From the NCBI GenBank assembly GCA_035610365.1, contig CM069436.1:89157912-89221911 (forward strand): 64,000 bases of DNA, written 5' to 3'. Shown piece after piece: positions 47,229-57,649 of this stretch. The first letter of the stretch is position 1. Each line of letters begins with the position of its first letter. The DNA is from Aquatica leii (Eukaryota > Arthropoda > Insecta > Coleoptera > Lampyridae). The position numbers and the translations under genes were made by a program. The notes below the pieces were generated by a model that did not search any database, had not been told where the DNA came from, and saw only the letters and a list, made by a program, of their open reading frames with translations.

Positions 47229-47345
47229 GAACAGTGGCCACATTTTTTAAGTATACAGTGGCCACTGCTTTTCATATTTTTAAACCAGTGGCCACTGTAC
47301 ACTTAAAAGTTGGGCCACTGCTGTTCATATTTTTAAACCGATTGC
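47229..47345. repeat. subterminal palindromic repeats CAGTGGCCACTG
   Basis: The exact 12-bp palindrome occurs at 47256-47267 and 47286-47297. It lies within a direct repeat of about 53 bp that ends TTCATATTTTTAAACC. Probable binding sites of the element's own transposase. Confidence 0.8.
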
Positions 47346-47548
47346 CTTATAATTATTGAAATTTTTAAAACAAATATTCATCATAATGTTACTAGTCATT
47401 TATTATTATATTGTTGTTATATACCTAGGTACCGGTTTTAATCGGTTTTATATTTGTTTGCGTCAGTTTTTATATCGATTGTTTGTAGTAGGCAGGTATT
47501 AAGAGCATGTTCATATTATGGCTATATTTGTTTCTTTCAGAGGTAGTA

Positions 47549-49591
47549 ATGTCACGAAAAGGTTTAAAAAATACTGGCATTGGAAAAACCAGTGAAGAGA
47601 GCATAAAAAATGCAGTATATGCAGTTTTTGAAAGAGGTTTTTCTACCAAAAGAGCTGCAATTATTTACAATATTCCTCGCACCACCCTACAAAAATATAT
47701 AAAAAAATGTAGGGAATCCAGAGAAAACAAAAAATGGAATAATCCCGATTTAGAAGGTAGTCCACGCATGTGCCCAAATTATGCAGTCAGAAATTTTTTT
47801 TCCAGTGAAGAGGAACAGCATTTGTGTAGATATCTGAAAACTATGACGCCCAAAAACTCCCGTAAATTGGCCTATAAGTTGGCAATTTCTAATAAAAAAA
47901 AGTATTCCGACGCCTTGGAGCGAAAATCAAACTGCGGGAAAAGACTGGTTTACGGGATTTATTAAGAAGAACAAAGACATTGCTATAAGAACAGCGGAAG
48001 CAACATCTCTGGAAAGGGCTGTGGGTTTTAATAAACCAGTGGTTGATAAATTTTTCATAAACTTAAAGGGGCTTATAGAAAAATATAAACTAAATGCCTG
48101 TCAAATCTACAACGTCGACGAAACAGCGTTAACGACAGTACAAAATCCCGGAAAGGTTTTAGCTGCTAAAAGCCAAAGGCAAGTGGGACAGATCACTTCA
48201 AGCGAAAGGGGTACACTCGTAACAATGGTGGTAGCTATAAACACTATGGGATATACCATTCCTCCATTACTAGTGTTTTCCCGTAAGTATTTCAAACACC
48301 ATATGATCAAAAATTCGCCACCGGGAACTATTGGAGCGGCTTCTCCGTCCGAATGGATTACATCCAATATCTTTGCAGAGTCGTTTAATCACTTTATCAA
48401 TCATGCTAAACCATCTGCGGAAGGCCCTGTACTTTTAATCATGGATAACCATGAAAGTTGTAGAAATTATAGAAAAGGCTCGACAAAACCATGTGAAATT
48501 ACTGACACTCCCGCCGCACACCAGCTACAAACTACAAGCGTTGGATAAATGCGTGTATGGTCCTTTGAAAAAATATTATAGCAACGCTTGTCAAACTTGG
48601 TTGCTTAATAATCCCGGCAAAATAATTGTAATTGCTTTTAAAGAAACGGGCATTTTCCCCTTCAATAATATGATATTCAGTGACGACGATTTTATGGCTT
48701 CAAAAGTAACTGATATTCCTGAGATAGACCCCCAACTTAAAACTAGTTTAGAAGAATCGCAACCTAACGCCAGTTTTAAAGAATTCCAACTAAGTACCAG
48801 TTGTGAGACAAACATGAAACCAGGTTTAAACACTCAAGAAAAAGAAGCTGCCTCAGAGGAAACTGTTGATTCTGACATTGAACCTGGAGAGGACATAACA
48901 GTGCAAAAAGAAATGATTGAACAGAGGACACCGGAGAAAGAATTTATACCTCCAGAAATTGTACAGCCTTTTCTAACAGTTAAAAAAAATAATAATACAA
49001 AGATTTCCAGAAAAAGGAAAAAGAAATTGACAGAGGTATTGACGGATACTCCAATTTACGAAATATTAAGAGTAGCAAACTATAATATAAAGCATCTAAG
49101 CTGAGAAAAAACAACGCACCTGAGGTGAAGCGCAAATGTTTGACGAGAATAGGCATCAGTTAATTGTTAAAAAGCCCAAACTACGAGAGATTGTCGATGT
49201 ATCGAGCTCTGAGGAAGATGATATGAACTTATCTGATTTAACAGACTCCGATGATGTTGATTGGTGTGAAGAAATTGATGATATCGTAAAGGATTCTAAA
49301 GATCTAAGTGACATTAGCGCACAATCCTTTGTCTTGGTCAAATTTCCTACAAAAAAGGCTTGCAAATATTACGTGGGCAAGATGTTAAAGAAAATTAGTA
49401 ACGAAGAGTATGAAATTAATTTTCTACAAAAGCAAGGAAATGCGTTCGTTTTCCCAATCGTTGAAGATGCAAGTATTGTTTTGCTTAAAGACATAGAATT
49501 GCACTTACTTGATCTAAATTTATCCGGAGGAACGGCCAGAATAAGAACTTACAGATTTGCCATTGATATGTCTTTGTACAATGTCAATTAA
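47549..49591 (+). pseudogene. Tigger/pogo-like transposase, three to four frameshifts
   Basis: The ATG at 47549 (MSRKG) is chosen because homology starts there. It follows a TTTCTTTCAG that could be a splice acceptor. An N-terminal psq-type HTH (AVFERGFSTKRAAIIYNIPRTTL) is followed by a frameshift near 47930. The DDE_1 core shows YNVDETAL (Asp 1, 48110), LLIMDNHES (Asp 2, 48440) and LQALDKCVYGPLK (Asp 3, 48540, after a frameshift near 48455), then TGIFPFNN. A Glu/Lys-rich linker to 49104, another shift, and a C-terminal module (49136-49591) with acidic run SSSEEDD and FVLVKFPTKKACKYYVG follow. All three catalytic Asp are present, so decay is recent. Confidence 0.88.
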
Positions 49592-49763
49592 TCTTTGAAA
49601 ATCATTTAGTTATATCTCTTTTTCTGCATTTAGTGATGTAATATCCACTTAAAATTATTATAGGTACTTTTAAAGCAATAGTTGTATGTATTTATTTTGT
49701 TAATCCAATTTTCTTGTTAATTTCTAATTAGGGAACAGTGGCCACCTAACTCTTACAACATAG

Positions 49764-49798
49764 GGCCACTGTACCCTACTTGGAGGGTACAGTGGTCG
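49764..49798. repeat. hairpin near the right end of the third Tigger-like element
   Basis: GGCCACTGTACCCT and AGGGTACAGTGGTC are inverted around ACTTGG, giving a 14-bp stem with a single mismatch. It contains two head-to-head copies of the element's subterminal motif. Confidence 0.8.
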
Positions 49799-50036
49799 TT
49801 TTGTATATACTTACAAAAACAAATTTTACTCAACAATTACAGGAAATATTTGGGTTTTAGTACTGAATAGTTAATGTTGAAAGTGTAATGAACGATCCTA
49901 GGCAAATAGATATACAAAATTTATACAAGACTCAAAGTTTGAAGACAAAACATGAAAAGGTGGCCACCTTTTGTACTAAATGATGTGTGATTTGGCGTTT
50001 AAAAATATCTGTTGGTGTCTATATGCAGAATGTCTT

Positions 50037-50163
50037 AATTGCATTGACGCCCTTTATAGCTTATCTTATCTTATAGCTGTATCTCCTACTACTGATGAGC
50101 CCCAAAAGAGCGAAACGGCTGTCTAGTAGTTCACTCTGGTAGCGTTTGCACAATTGCATTGAC
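50037..50163. mobile_element. 115-bp hammerhead-bearing insertion with 12-bp target duplication
   Basis: AATTGCATTGAC occurs at 50037-50048 and again at 50152-50163, immediately flanking a 103-bp block. The block contains a (CTTAT)n-like stretch, a hammerhead ribozyme and a short GC-balanced tail. A 12-bp direct repeat at both edges is what a retroposed insertion leaves. It has no coding capacity. It could be a short retroposon, a Penelope- or retrozyme-like fragment, or a SINE with a ribozyme head. Confidence 0.65.
50086..50129 (+). ncRNA. hammerhead ribozyme, type I, very short stem III
   Basis: All conserved core parts are present in order. Stem I strand is CTACTA (50086-50091), then CTGATGA (50092-50098). 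Stem II is GCCC...GAGC closed by loop CAAAA (50099-50111) with a single C:A mismatch. GAAA follows (50112-50115), then a 2-bp stem III with loop GGCT, the cleavage triplet GTC (50121-50123), and stem I strand TAGTAG (50124-50129), exactly complementary to CTACTA. Self-cleavage would fall after 50123. The short stem III is typical of animal retroelement hammerheads. Confidence 0.8.
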
Positions 50164-51309
50164 ATTGCTTACCCCCAATGTCCTCGTCATCGTTTAGTAG
50201 TTCCAGATAAACTCCGATCCTATATTTTACCTCTTTTACACGAACCTCATTTTGGTATGGTTATTAACAAAGCAACGTGCTAGACAAATTGTGTTTTGGC
50301 CTGGCATGTCGAGTGATATCCAAAATATGATTTCAAACTGTTATGTTTGTGAGCGTTACCAAAACTCCAAACAAAATGATGTATTAATTCCTCATGAAAT
50401 ACCAAATATACCTTTTCATAAAGTAGCTTGCGATATAATGGACTATGCTGGAAATAGCTATCTCATTGTACAGGATTATTTTTCTAAATGGCTTGAGATA
50501 ATTTTATTAAAGAACAAAACTTCATCTGAGATCATTAGACATCTCAAAATACTGTTTGCAACATTTGGTATTCCAAAGATGGTTATTTGTGATAATATGC
50601 CATTTTCTTCGTATAAATGCAAAAATTTCTCCAAAAATTGGAATTTTACATTTTGTACGTAAATATCCACGTTAGTAATGGCCAGACGAAACGAACGGTT
50701 CAAACTGCTAAGCAAATGTTTAAGAGCTGTTCTCATAGTAATACTGATATCTACCTGGCATTGCTGGAATTTAGAAATACTCCTGTTTCGGGTATTGGTA
50801 TATCGCTGACCCAAATGTTAATGAATAGGCTAACCAGAACTAAACTTCCAATTCACACCGAACTGTTAAAGCCGGTAATTCCTAAAAATGCTCATAATAA
50901 ACTTGTAGCTAAACAGGAATATTTTAAACGTAATCACGACAAAAGTGCGAACAATTTCACTCAAAATTTAAAACCAGGCGATAATGTACTGATTAAAGAC
51001 AAATTTTGGGAAAAGGGGAAAGTAGTTGATAAACACTGTACTCCTAGATTTTTCAATGTAATCAATAATAAGGGTAATGTTATTAGAAGAAATATTAGTC
51101 AGCTAAAAACGACCAATACAGAACTTGAAATTGATAATTCAAGTGATCCAGATGATTATGATCAAGCTCAGATCAAGGATTGTTTTTCGGAGGACACTAC
51201 TGATAGTAATAGTAATTTGATTCAAAATAATCATAACAATGATAACACTGGTCTGCAAAAAAATATTTTTTATCGACCTCTGACACTATTCCAGGTGATT
51301 CTTATGTAA
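50164..51309 (+). pseudogene. Ty3/gypsy integrase remnant (different lineage from the 5' element)
   Basis: The sequence reads LLHEPHFGMV, then RQIVFWPGMSSDIQNMI and CYVCERYQ (HHCC finger). DIMDYAGNSYLIVQDYFSKW (Asp 1) and VICDNMPFSS (Asp 2) follow. After a frameshift near 50650 comes SNGQTKRTVQTAKQMF, where the catalytic Glu of NG..ER is Lys. The C-terminal part (to 51309) includes LKPGDNVLIKDKFWEKGKV. The style is that of the K02A2.6/Mag-like gypsy integrases. The rest of pol is absent upstream, and the inverted-repeat element at 51301 cuts its end. Confidence 0.85.
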
Positions 51310-51340
51310 AATGACGTCCTGAATTCATTTTTGAGGGAGC
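51301..51340 (+). repeat. left terminal inverted repeat
   Basis: Begins CTTATGTAAAATGACG. Partner of 53626-53664. Confidence 0.75.
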
Positions 51341-51524
51341 CCCAAATCTTTAATTTTACCACTTTTCGATAAATTAATTATAATTTATTTATCGAACGAA
51401 TAATAATTAGTATAATAATAAATATATGGACATGAATTTAATTTAAATGGGAAAAAGAACTATTTTAGCTATAAACAGTAATAAATAAAAAGATATTAAT
51501 CGTTACTTGGTGATTGCTTTCCTT

Positions 51525-53107
51525 TTATACCCTGAGGTACCTACAGCTCTCTCGTTTCAAAAACCAGCAATACTCCGCCAACATGCTTGCATTCCACTTC
51601 CCTGAAAATCTCTTCTCCATCTTAGCGATGTCTTGATGGAACCGTTCCCCGTGTTCATCCGAGACTGCTCCTAAATTTTCAGGGAAAAAGTCCAGATGCG
51701 AGTGAAGGAAGTGAACTTTAAGAGACATGTTACATCCTATGTCCTTGTACGCTAAAAGCAGTTCCTCGACGTGAGCGACATAATCTTCACTTTTGTGGTT
51801 ACCCAGGAAGTTCTTACAAACGTTTTGAAATGCAAGCCAAGATCGTTTTTCTTTTCGATTTAGGTGTTCAATAAACGTCGAATCTTGGAAGAGTTGTCTA
51901 ATCTGGGGACCAACAAAAACGCCTTCTTTGATTTTAGCTTCGCTAAGACGAGACGCCACCTGTCTTGTCCACTGCTTTCACAAACTGCTTGATCAATCCA
52001 AGTTTGATGTGTAAAGGTGGTAAGTAAATATTTTCCTTCGAAACCAAAGGATTGTGGGCGTCATTTATCTCGGGCTCGGCTATCCCATTCACAAAGGAAG
52101 CAGCAATATTTTGTGAATCCTGATTGCAGGCCCGTGAATAGAGCAACAACTTTTAAGTCAGCGCAAAGTTTCCACTTATAATCATGATAACTAATTTTAT
52201 CAAGGATTCTGAAGATATTTTTGTACGTTTCCTTCATATCAACAGAGTATGCAACTGGAACTGATGGGAAGTCATTCCCATTTGCCAACAGGACAACTTT
52301 TAAGCTTGTTTTTGATGAGTCTATAAACAGTCTCCATTTGTCTGGGTCACATGACATCTGTAGCTCTGTCATCAATAAATTTGCATTAGGGCAGAACACT
52401 AAACCTTTATCTTCTGAGAAAAGACATTTCAAGGTTGCTTGTCTGGTCCTGAAAGAAGATAGTTTAACTCCCTTTTCCAAGAGATTCTACTGTTGAAGTC
52501 ACAATCCTAGGAGCTGAGATTTAGTCTTGGGTAACTGGAAATCCCTGACAAGATCATTTAATTCCGATTGAGTGAGGAGGTGAGGTTGCCGAGAAACTAA
52601 ATCTGCGGAATACTCTTCATCATCATTGAACGTATCATTCGAAGCCCCAGGTTGTGGCTCAGAGTCTTTTAAATCAATTTCCGGCTCTAGAGTATAAGCG
52701 TTTGGGGACTCTGGGATTGCCAAAGTATCGTTATGAGGAACAGGTCTTAGAGCTGACGGAATATTGGGATACTGAATTGTATGCTTACTTTTGCTCGAAA
52801 ACCCGACGGTGAATGTCATACAAAAGCAACAATCTGTAAGATGACAGCGAGGTTCACGCCAAACCATGTGCACACCAAATGGCATTGATTTACGGGTACC
52901 TTTGAACCATTTCGTCAAACTACTGTAACAAGTCGTACAGCAAACTCATGGAGCCCAAGTCTTGTCCTGGTCGCCAACTTAACAATCAAAGTACAATTTT
53001 TAAGCTATTTTAACAAGCGGAGAAAGGGGTTTTCGTTGCGCTTTTAAAGTTAATTCCCCGCAAACATAGCAGAAGCTATCGGGATGATTTTTACATTTGC
53101 GTGGCAT
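51525..53107 (-). pseudogene. orphan family protein (Cys-rich N-terminus, conserved HGERFHQDI-type C-terminus), decayed
   Basis: The ATG at 53107 begins MPRKCKNHPDSFCYVCGE, which I recognise as the start of an uncharacterised, multi-copy protein family of arthropods and cnidarians. The N-terminus has several Cys pairs (CYVCG, CCTTC, CCFC), likely a zinc-binding domain, with VWREPRCHLTDC. A variable acidic middle is followed by a region of Asp/Trp/His blocks (CDPDKWRLFIDSSKTSLK, KICADLKV-like and FLCEWDSR). The C-terminal part (51959-51525) has SLKVHFLHSHLDFFPENLG then HGERFHQDI and YCWFLKRE. Three in-frame stops near 52940-53010 and several frameshifts disable it. Function unknown. The remote D...D...H/E pattern could be an RNase H-like fold. 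Confidence 0.75.
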
Positions 53108-53625
53108 AATTAAACAGTAATTCAACGCCCGACATTAACCACAAATCACATTTAGTCACTTGAAAATATCCGGAGTAAAAGTAGTTTTACTGTTTTATAG
53201 AAATGAACAAAAATGAACACAAAATCCAGCACGTTTAAAACGTCGATAAGTTAACTCTGCAACAGCTATAGATGTACTGATCAAAGCAGTTAAGCAAACA
53301 ATGTAATATACTATAATGAGAAGAGTAATGCAAGTTCAAGCCTGTCGAAAATTCCTGTTCAAACCTGCATGTGGTATTGAGATCGCCAGCGTTGTGCAGT
53401 GAATCTTTGTAACTGTTTATTGATATTTTTTTACTGTTCTTATATATTTGTATTTTATTGTTGTTTCTATATACATTTTATAGCAAAACTTTTGCCATAT
53501 ACTTTGGTATAAATTTTATTACCTGCTTTGGGATGTTTAACGACTATAAGTTAAAATTCTAAAAAAAACGCAAAAAATAAAATAAAAACCGAGCCCCCCC
53601 AAAATAGGTAGGTGATGGGTAAAAA

Positions 53626-53664
53626 CGGAGCTCATTTTTGGATTCAGGAGGTCATTTACATAAG
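53626..53664 (-). repeat. right terminal inverted repeat
   Basis: Reads GGTCATTTACATAAG at its outer end, the complement of the left repeat. Confidence 0.75.
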
Positions 53665-55184
53665 GATGTTCATTTCCAAGAAAGGGAGATGTCGCAGTTG
53701 GCAACAGTGTGTGCCGGGTTTAGTTAGTTACGAAATGTAGACACAACAATATAAATTAATAGAAAACGCGTAAGTTTAAGACCAGAACAGAAATTTGATA
53801 TGATGACTGCTAATTAAACTTGATATGTCGTTGACACGTTTATAGTTTGGTTCTATGATGATTTCCATGGTATCAAATTTGTTATGAAAGTCAATTAACA
53901 ACAATTTTATTTTTTATTTTGGCATTATTTGACATGAAAATTCAACAGATATCTAACCAATTGTCTTTACCCTAAACGCATATATACAAACATATTTGTC
54001 TCATCATCATTGTCTGAAATCAGTAAAAAAAAAATTAATACAAAAAGGTATATTATACGATAAAACTAAAATAACAAACTAATTCTTGAATGCAGGTATT
54101 GTTACCAATTCATTGAGTTTTTGATAACAATATAAAAATAATGTTATTTTAGAAAAATAAGTCAAGCTCAAGATCTAATAGTGCAAATATGAATGACAAA
54201 TAACAAAAAAAGACGAACAAGAGACACTGCTTAAAAAAAACAAATTTTTATGCTTTTTTCAGCTTCAGTTTATAAGCACAAAGTTGTTTTTGTATCACAA
54301 ACGTTTTAATTTTTTATATTAACTTTAACAGTAAAAACTGACAACTTTTGTCAACCCCAGTAGTTTTTCCAAACTAAAAAAAGTACTCACAAAAACTTTA
54401 AAAAAATGTTTTTTTATTATTTTCATTATCATTATAAACAAATACGTGCAATACTTTCTATTTATCTTAAAAATTCAAATCTGTCTTATCGTACTATAAC
54501 TTTACAATGTATTTTCTTACTCATACGGTCTACCAACATATAAATAATGATAATGAAAAAAAAACAAATATAATAACAGAAGTAGAATTAACTACTTAAA
54601 ACAAAATTATATGCATGATCAAAAAGCTCATCAAAATATGTTTCCAAGTAAAAAAATCAAACTAAAAAATAAAGAGACGATAAATATCCTAAAAGCATGA
54701 CTAAGTATTGTCTTTTGAAAAACACCTAGTTATCAAAATTATCAGTGAATTTCAATAGATATCACATATCGACAGTACGTACTACCTACATTTATTGAAA
54801 GACACTTAACCACTATCTTTTATCTAAATAAGTTAAAGTAACACGAATAACAGATTTTTTTGTTAAAAAAACGAAAATTTGACGTTGACACGAAACTATT
54901 AATACAAGATAAGAATCGTTTTACTAAATAACGACACTTTTTCTAATAAAAGTTTGAATATTAGCAAATTTTTCTGACCCGTAATAAAAGTGAAGTGTAA
55001 TTTGCCAAAAAAAAAATAAAGAAAGAAGTAGGTGTTCACGCTATTTCAAGAAAATTAATCAATAAGTCTCGTATTGATTTATTTTGAACGCCACGCAACA
55101 AAGTGTTAACAGTAGGTGTGGAAAACACGCACCGTATAATGTTAAGAAAGTTTAATCAAACAACGGTTTTCTTATAAATTTATA
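53665..55184. other. AT-rich spacer
   Basis: No gene or element end recognised. Confidence 0.55.
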
Positions 55185-55453
55185 ATAGAGATGCATTTTC
55201 CTGAAAAATCAATGCAAAAACTGAAATTTGAAAAAAAATCGAGAATATTTTCAACTTATTGATCCGCCCTTTTTTCGAATTGTTCCAAAGTTCAGTTAAA
55301 TCGACGTGAAAAAAGTTTAGTGCAAAAATTAAAGAATTTCAAACTTGTGTATCTAAACTGAAACAACTTGTCAATGTAATTGCGCTTTTTGTTGTATTGA
55401 TTTTTAGTAGTAAATTAGTTTGTGATAATAATCTTAAGTTAAACCAGCAATTA
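55185..55453 (+). repeat. Penelope terminal segment, copy A
   Basis: Shares long blocks with 56810-57082, for example CCGCCCTTTTTTCGAATTGT and TTAGTAGTAAATTAGTTTGT. Confidence 0.88.
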
Positions 55454-56099
55454 AAATCATTCGATCAATGCAGTTTTAAAACAGTCGTATACTAAATACT
55501 AAAGATTTACGAATAAACATGGTTATTAAAGATAAAGTTTTTTTCCTATAAATAATTTATATCAACGTTTTTAAGTGTAAAAACTAAAAATCGTAAGATA
55601 AAAAAATGCTTTATAATCGTGAATGTTATTAACTAAGGAAGCAACTGCTGATAATGTGAACTAAAAAAATCATCTACAGTACTTACTACGTAAGCTGCTT
55701 TTGATTTGTTAGCGTCAGTCATTATTTACAAAAACATTATCGTATCAAATGATTCTCAAATTACAAAAGTGTACAAATATAAAACAAAAATGCCCAAAGG
55801 ACAATGACATCTATGTATACGTCAATGAAACTGGTGACAACTAAATGCTCATATACCTGCTTTTACCATTTGTATTCTAGCACATTAAAAAAATTTGAAT
55901 ACTACGATATGCAACTGTAGATTTCTGACACGACAATCAACAAGTACTATTTGAAGCCTATTGGTCATATAGCGACAAGACCCAATAAACCATCGACACA
56001 AGCAGCCAAAATACTAGTAATAAACAAAACGAAGAAATAGTGTCATCATTGTGTTCGTACCATCATTTGGGTTTTAATATAAGTATATTACCAACCATA

Positions 56100-56800
56100 G
56101 AAGAAAGTAGAGAAACCAAGGCGACAGTTTTGTCATTTGGCAACGACCAACAACAATTTTTAGACGTTTTAGTCAGTCGAATAAAGATGCTTCATTAGTA
56201 CACTCGCTTGACCAAAAACTTAATCATAGAAGCAGATATTTAAATGGATTTTCTCACCATTACCTTTCTCAAACATTATCAGTGGTGAATTATTTAGTAC
56301 ACAAAACTGTTTCCTTAAGTCAACCCCATTGTGTAAACAAGTATTACACGATCGATTTCAAAGCTTTCTTCTACTAAACCAAGAGTAACAGCGGTATCTG
56401 TCTCAACCGTTGTCTGTTGTCAAAAGTACTACAGATCGTATCGGAAAAATTTTGTCAAACTACAATTTTATCACTCGGTTTTCTACTCTTCTTACATTGA
56501 GCTAACTCTTAAATCCTGTGAAAGATCTTATGTCTTTTCAGGCGGATGGCGTTTATAACATTTCATGCTTTTGTGATCGTATATATATTGGATAAACATA
56601 CGTATTCGTATTGAAGAACATCAAAGATGTAGTCGTCTTAAATAATCTTCTAGGTCAGCAGTATCAGAGCCCATGCTAGAAACAAGTCATCAAATTTTGT
56701 TTGAAGACACTAAAATTTGGCTAATGTTCCTATTTACTATCAGGGAAAAATTGAGGAATCTATTAAATATTTCAAAATTCTTTTAATAATAATTGAGATT
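56100..56800 (+). pseudogene. Penelope ORF remnant: RT thumb, linker and GIY-YIG
   Basis: Frame pieces read QQFLDVLVSRINKDASLVHS, then YLNGFSHHYLSQTLSVVNYLVHK (56150-56330), VKSTTDRIGKIL (56430) and ADGVYNISCFCDRIYIG (56540-56590), the GIY-YIG start. EHQRCSRL (56620) and the HQILFEDTK-like block (56690) follow. Many stops and shifts. The RT palm is not recognisable upstream. Sequence differs strongly from the two copies at 28.9-32.9 kb, so it is a separate family. Confidence 0.78.
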
Positions 56801-56809
56801 TTAATTTCA

Positions 56810-57082
56810 TAATAGTGATGCGTTTACCTGAAGAATCAATGCAAAAACTAATATTTCAAAAAAATTGACCAAATATTTTCAACTTATTAATCCGCCCTTT
56901 TTTCGAATTGTTCCAAAGTTCAGTTAAATCAATATGAAAAATGTTAAGTGCAAAAACTGAACTATATAAAACTTGTGTGTATAAAACTGAAACAACTTGT
57001 CAATGTAATTGAGCTTTATGGTATATTGATTTTTAGTAGTAAATTAGTTTGTGATAATAATCTTAAGTTAAACCATGAATTC
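56810..57082 (+). repeat. Penelope terminal segment, copy B
   Basis: Direct repeat of 55185-55453. Begins AGTGATGCGTTTACCTGAAG and ends CTTAAGTTAAACCA. Confidence 0.88.
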
Positions 57083-57290
57083 GTATTAAAGAACATCAAA
57101 GATGTAGATGTGTAAATAATATTTTAAGTCAGCAGTATCAGAGCAAATGCTAGAAACAAATCGTCAAATTTTCTTTGAACACATTATGGTTTTGGCTAAT
57201 GTTTTTAATTATTATCAGGAAAAAACTAAGGAATCTATTAAATGTTTTAAAATCCTTTTAATAATAATTGAGAATTTAATTTTCCTCTAC
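57083..57290 (+). pseudogene. Penelope GIY-YIG tail, second partial copy
   Basis: It starts with ATTAAAGAACATCAAAGATG and follows 56605-56800 almost base for base. It includes the reading MLETNRQIFFEHIMVLANVFNYYQ, the post-GIY-YIG His block region. It is a truncated tandem neighbour of the element to its left. Confidence 0.8.
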
Positions 57291-57649
57291 GGAATATTTG
57301 GAAACCAGTTTTATCGATCGGAAGCCGATCTATAAAAGAGATATTATTAGAGAAATGTATTATCGAGAATGAAAAATTGTGATACCTTCATAGACTTTAT
57401 AAAACAGTGGTGGCTAGTAGAGACTCAACTTGAAACACGAAATTAGCTTGCCCGTACTGTGTCAACTTCAAAAGACCGTTGTGCGAAATCAATCCTGAAA
57501 ATATGATGAACAGCAATACAACGACATACGAACAATACAAAATAGTAAATAGCATAATGGACGAAAAGATAGGTAAACTCAAACTATTCTACTAAGATGA
57601 TACGATATAAACCGAAAGTTATATGACGGATAAAAAAAGGTATAAAACT
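57291..57649. other. AT-rich spacer
   Basis: No feature recognised. Confidence 0.5.

Larger units (their letters stand above)
46834..49800 (+). mobile_element. third Tigger/pogo-like element, different family
   Basis: The transposase region is bracketed by repeats of TACAGTGGCC/GGCCACTGTA. On the left they are at 46834, 46851, 47231, 47256 and 47286; on the right at 49734, 49764 and 49788. Such subterminal repeats are characteristic of element ends. The exact termini are uncertain because no simple pair of inverted repeats with TA stands out. The family differs in sequence from the copies at 20580 and 36784 but has the same protein architecture. Confidence 0.7.
51301..53664 (-). mobile_element. 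2.36-kb element with terminal inverted repeats carrying an uncharacterised gene family
   Basis: The left end CTTATGTAAAATGACGTCCT and the complement of the right end CTTATGTAAATGACCTCCTG are inverted copies. Over the first 24 bases only two positions differ, and similarity continues to about 36 bp. The only coding region inside, on the minus strand, fills most of the interval (51525-53107). This is the layout of a cut-and-paste DNA transposon, but the protein shows no known transposase signature. A clear target duplication was not found. The element interrupts the end of a gypsy integrase frame. Confidence 0.65.
55185..57290 (+). mobile_element. Penelope-like element of another family, with duplicated terminal segments
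   Basis: A segment of about 270 bp at 55185-55453 recurs at 56810-57082. A decayed Penelope ORF lies between them, ending right before the second copy. After the second copy the last part of the ORF (57082-57290) occurs again. The order terminal repeat, ORF end, terminal repeat, ORF end is the tandem arrangement typical of Penelope (pseudo-LTRs). Confidence 0.72.
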
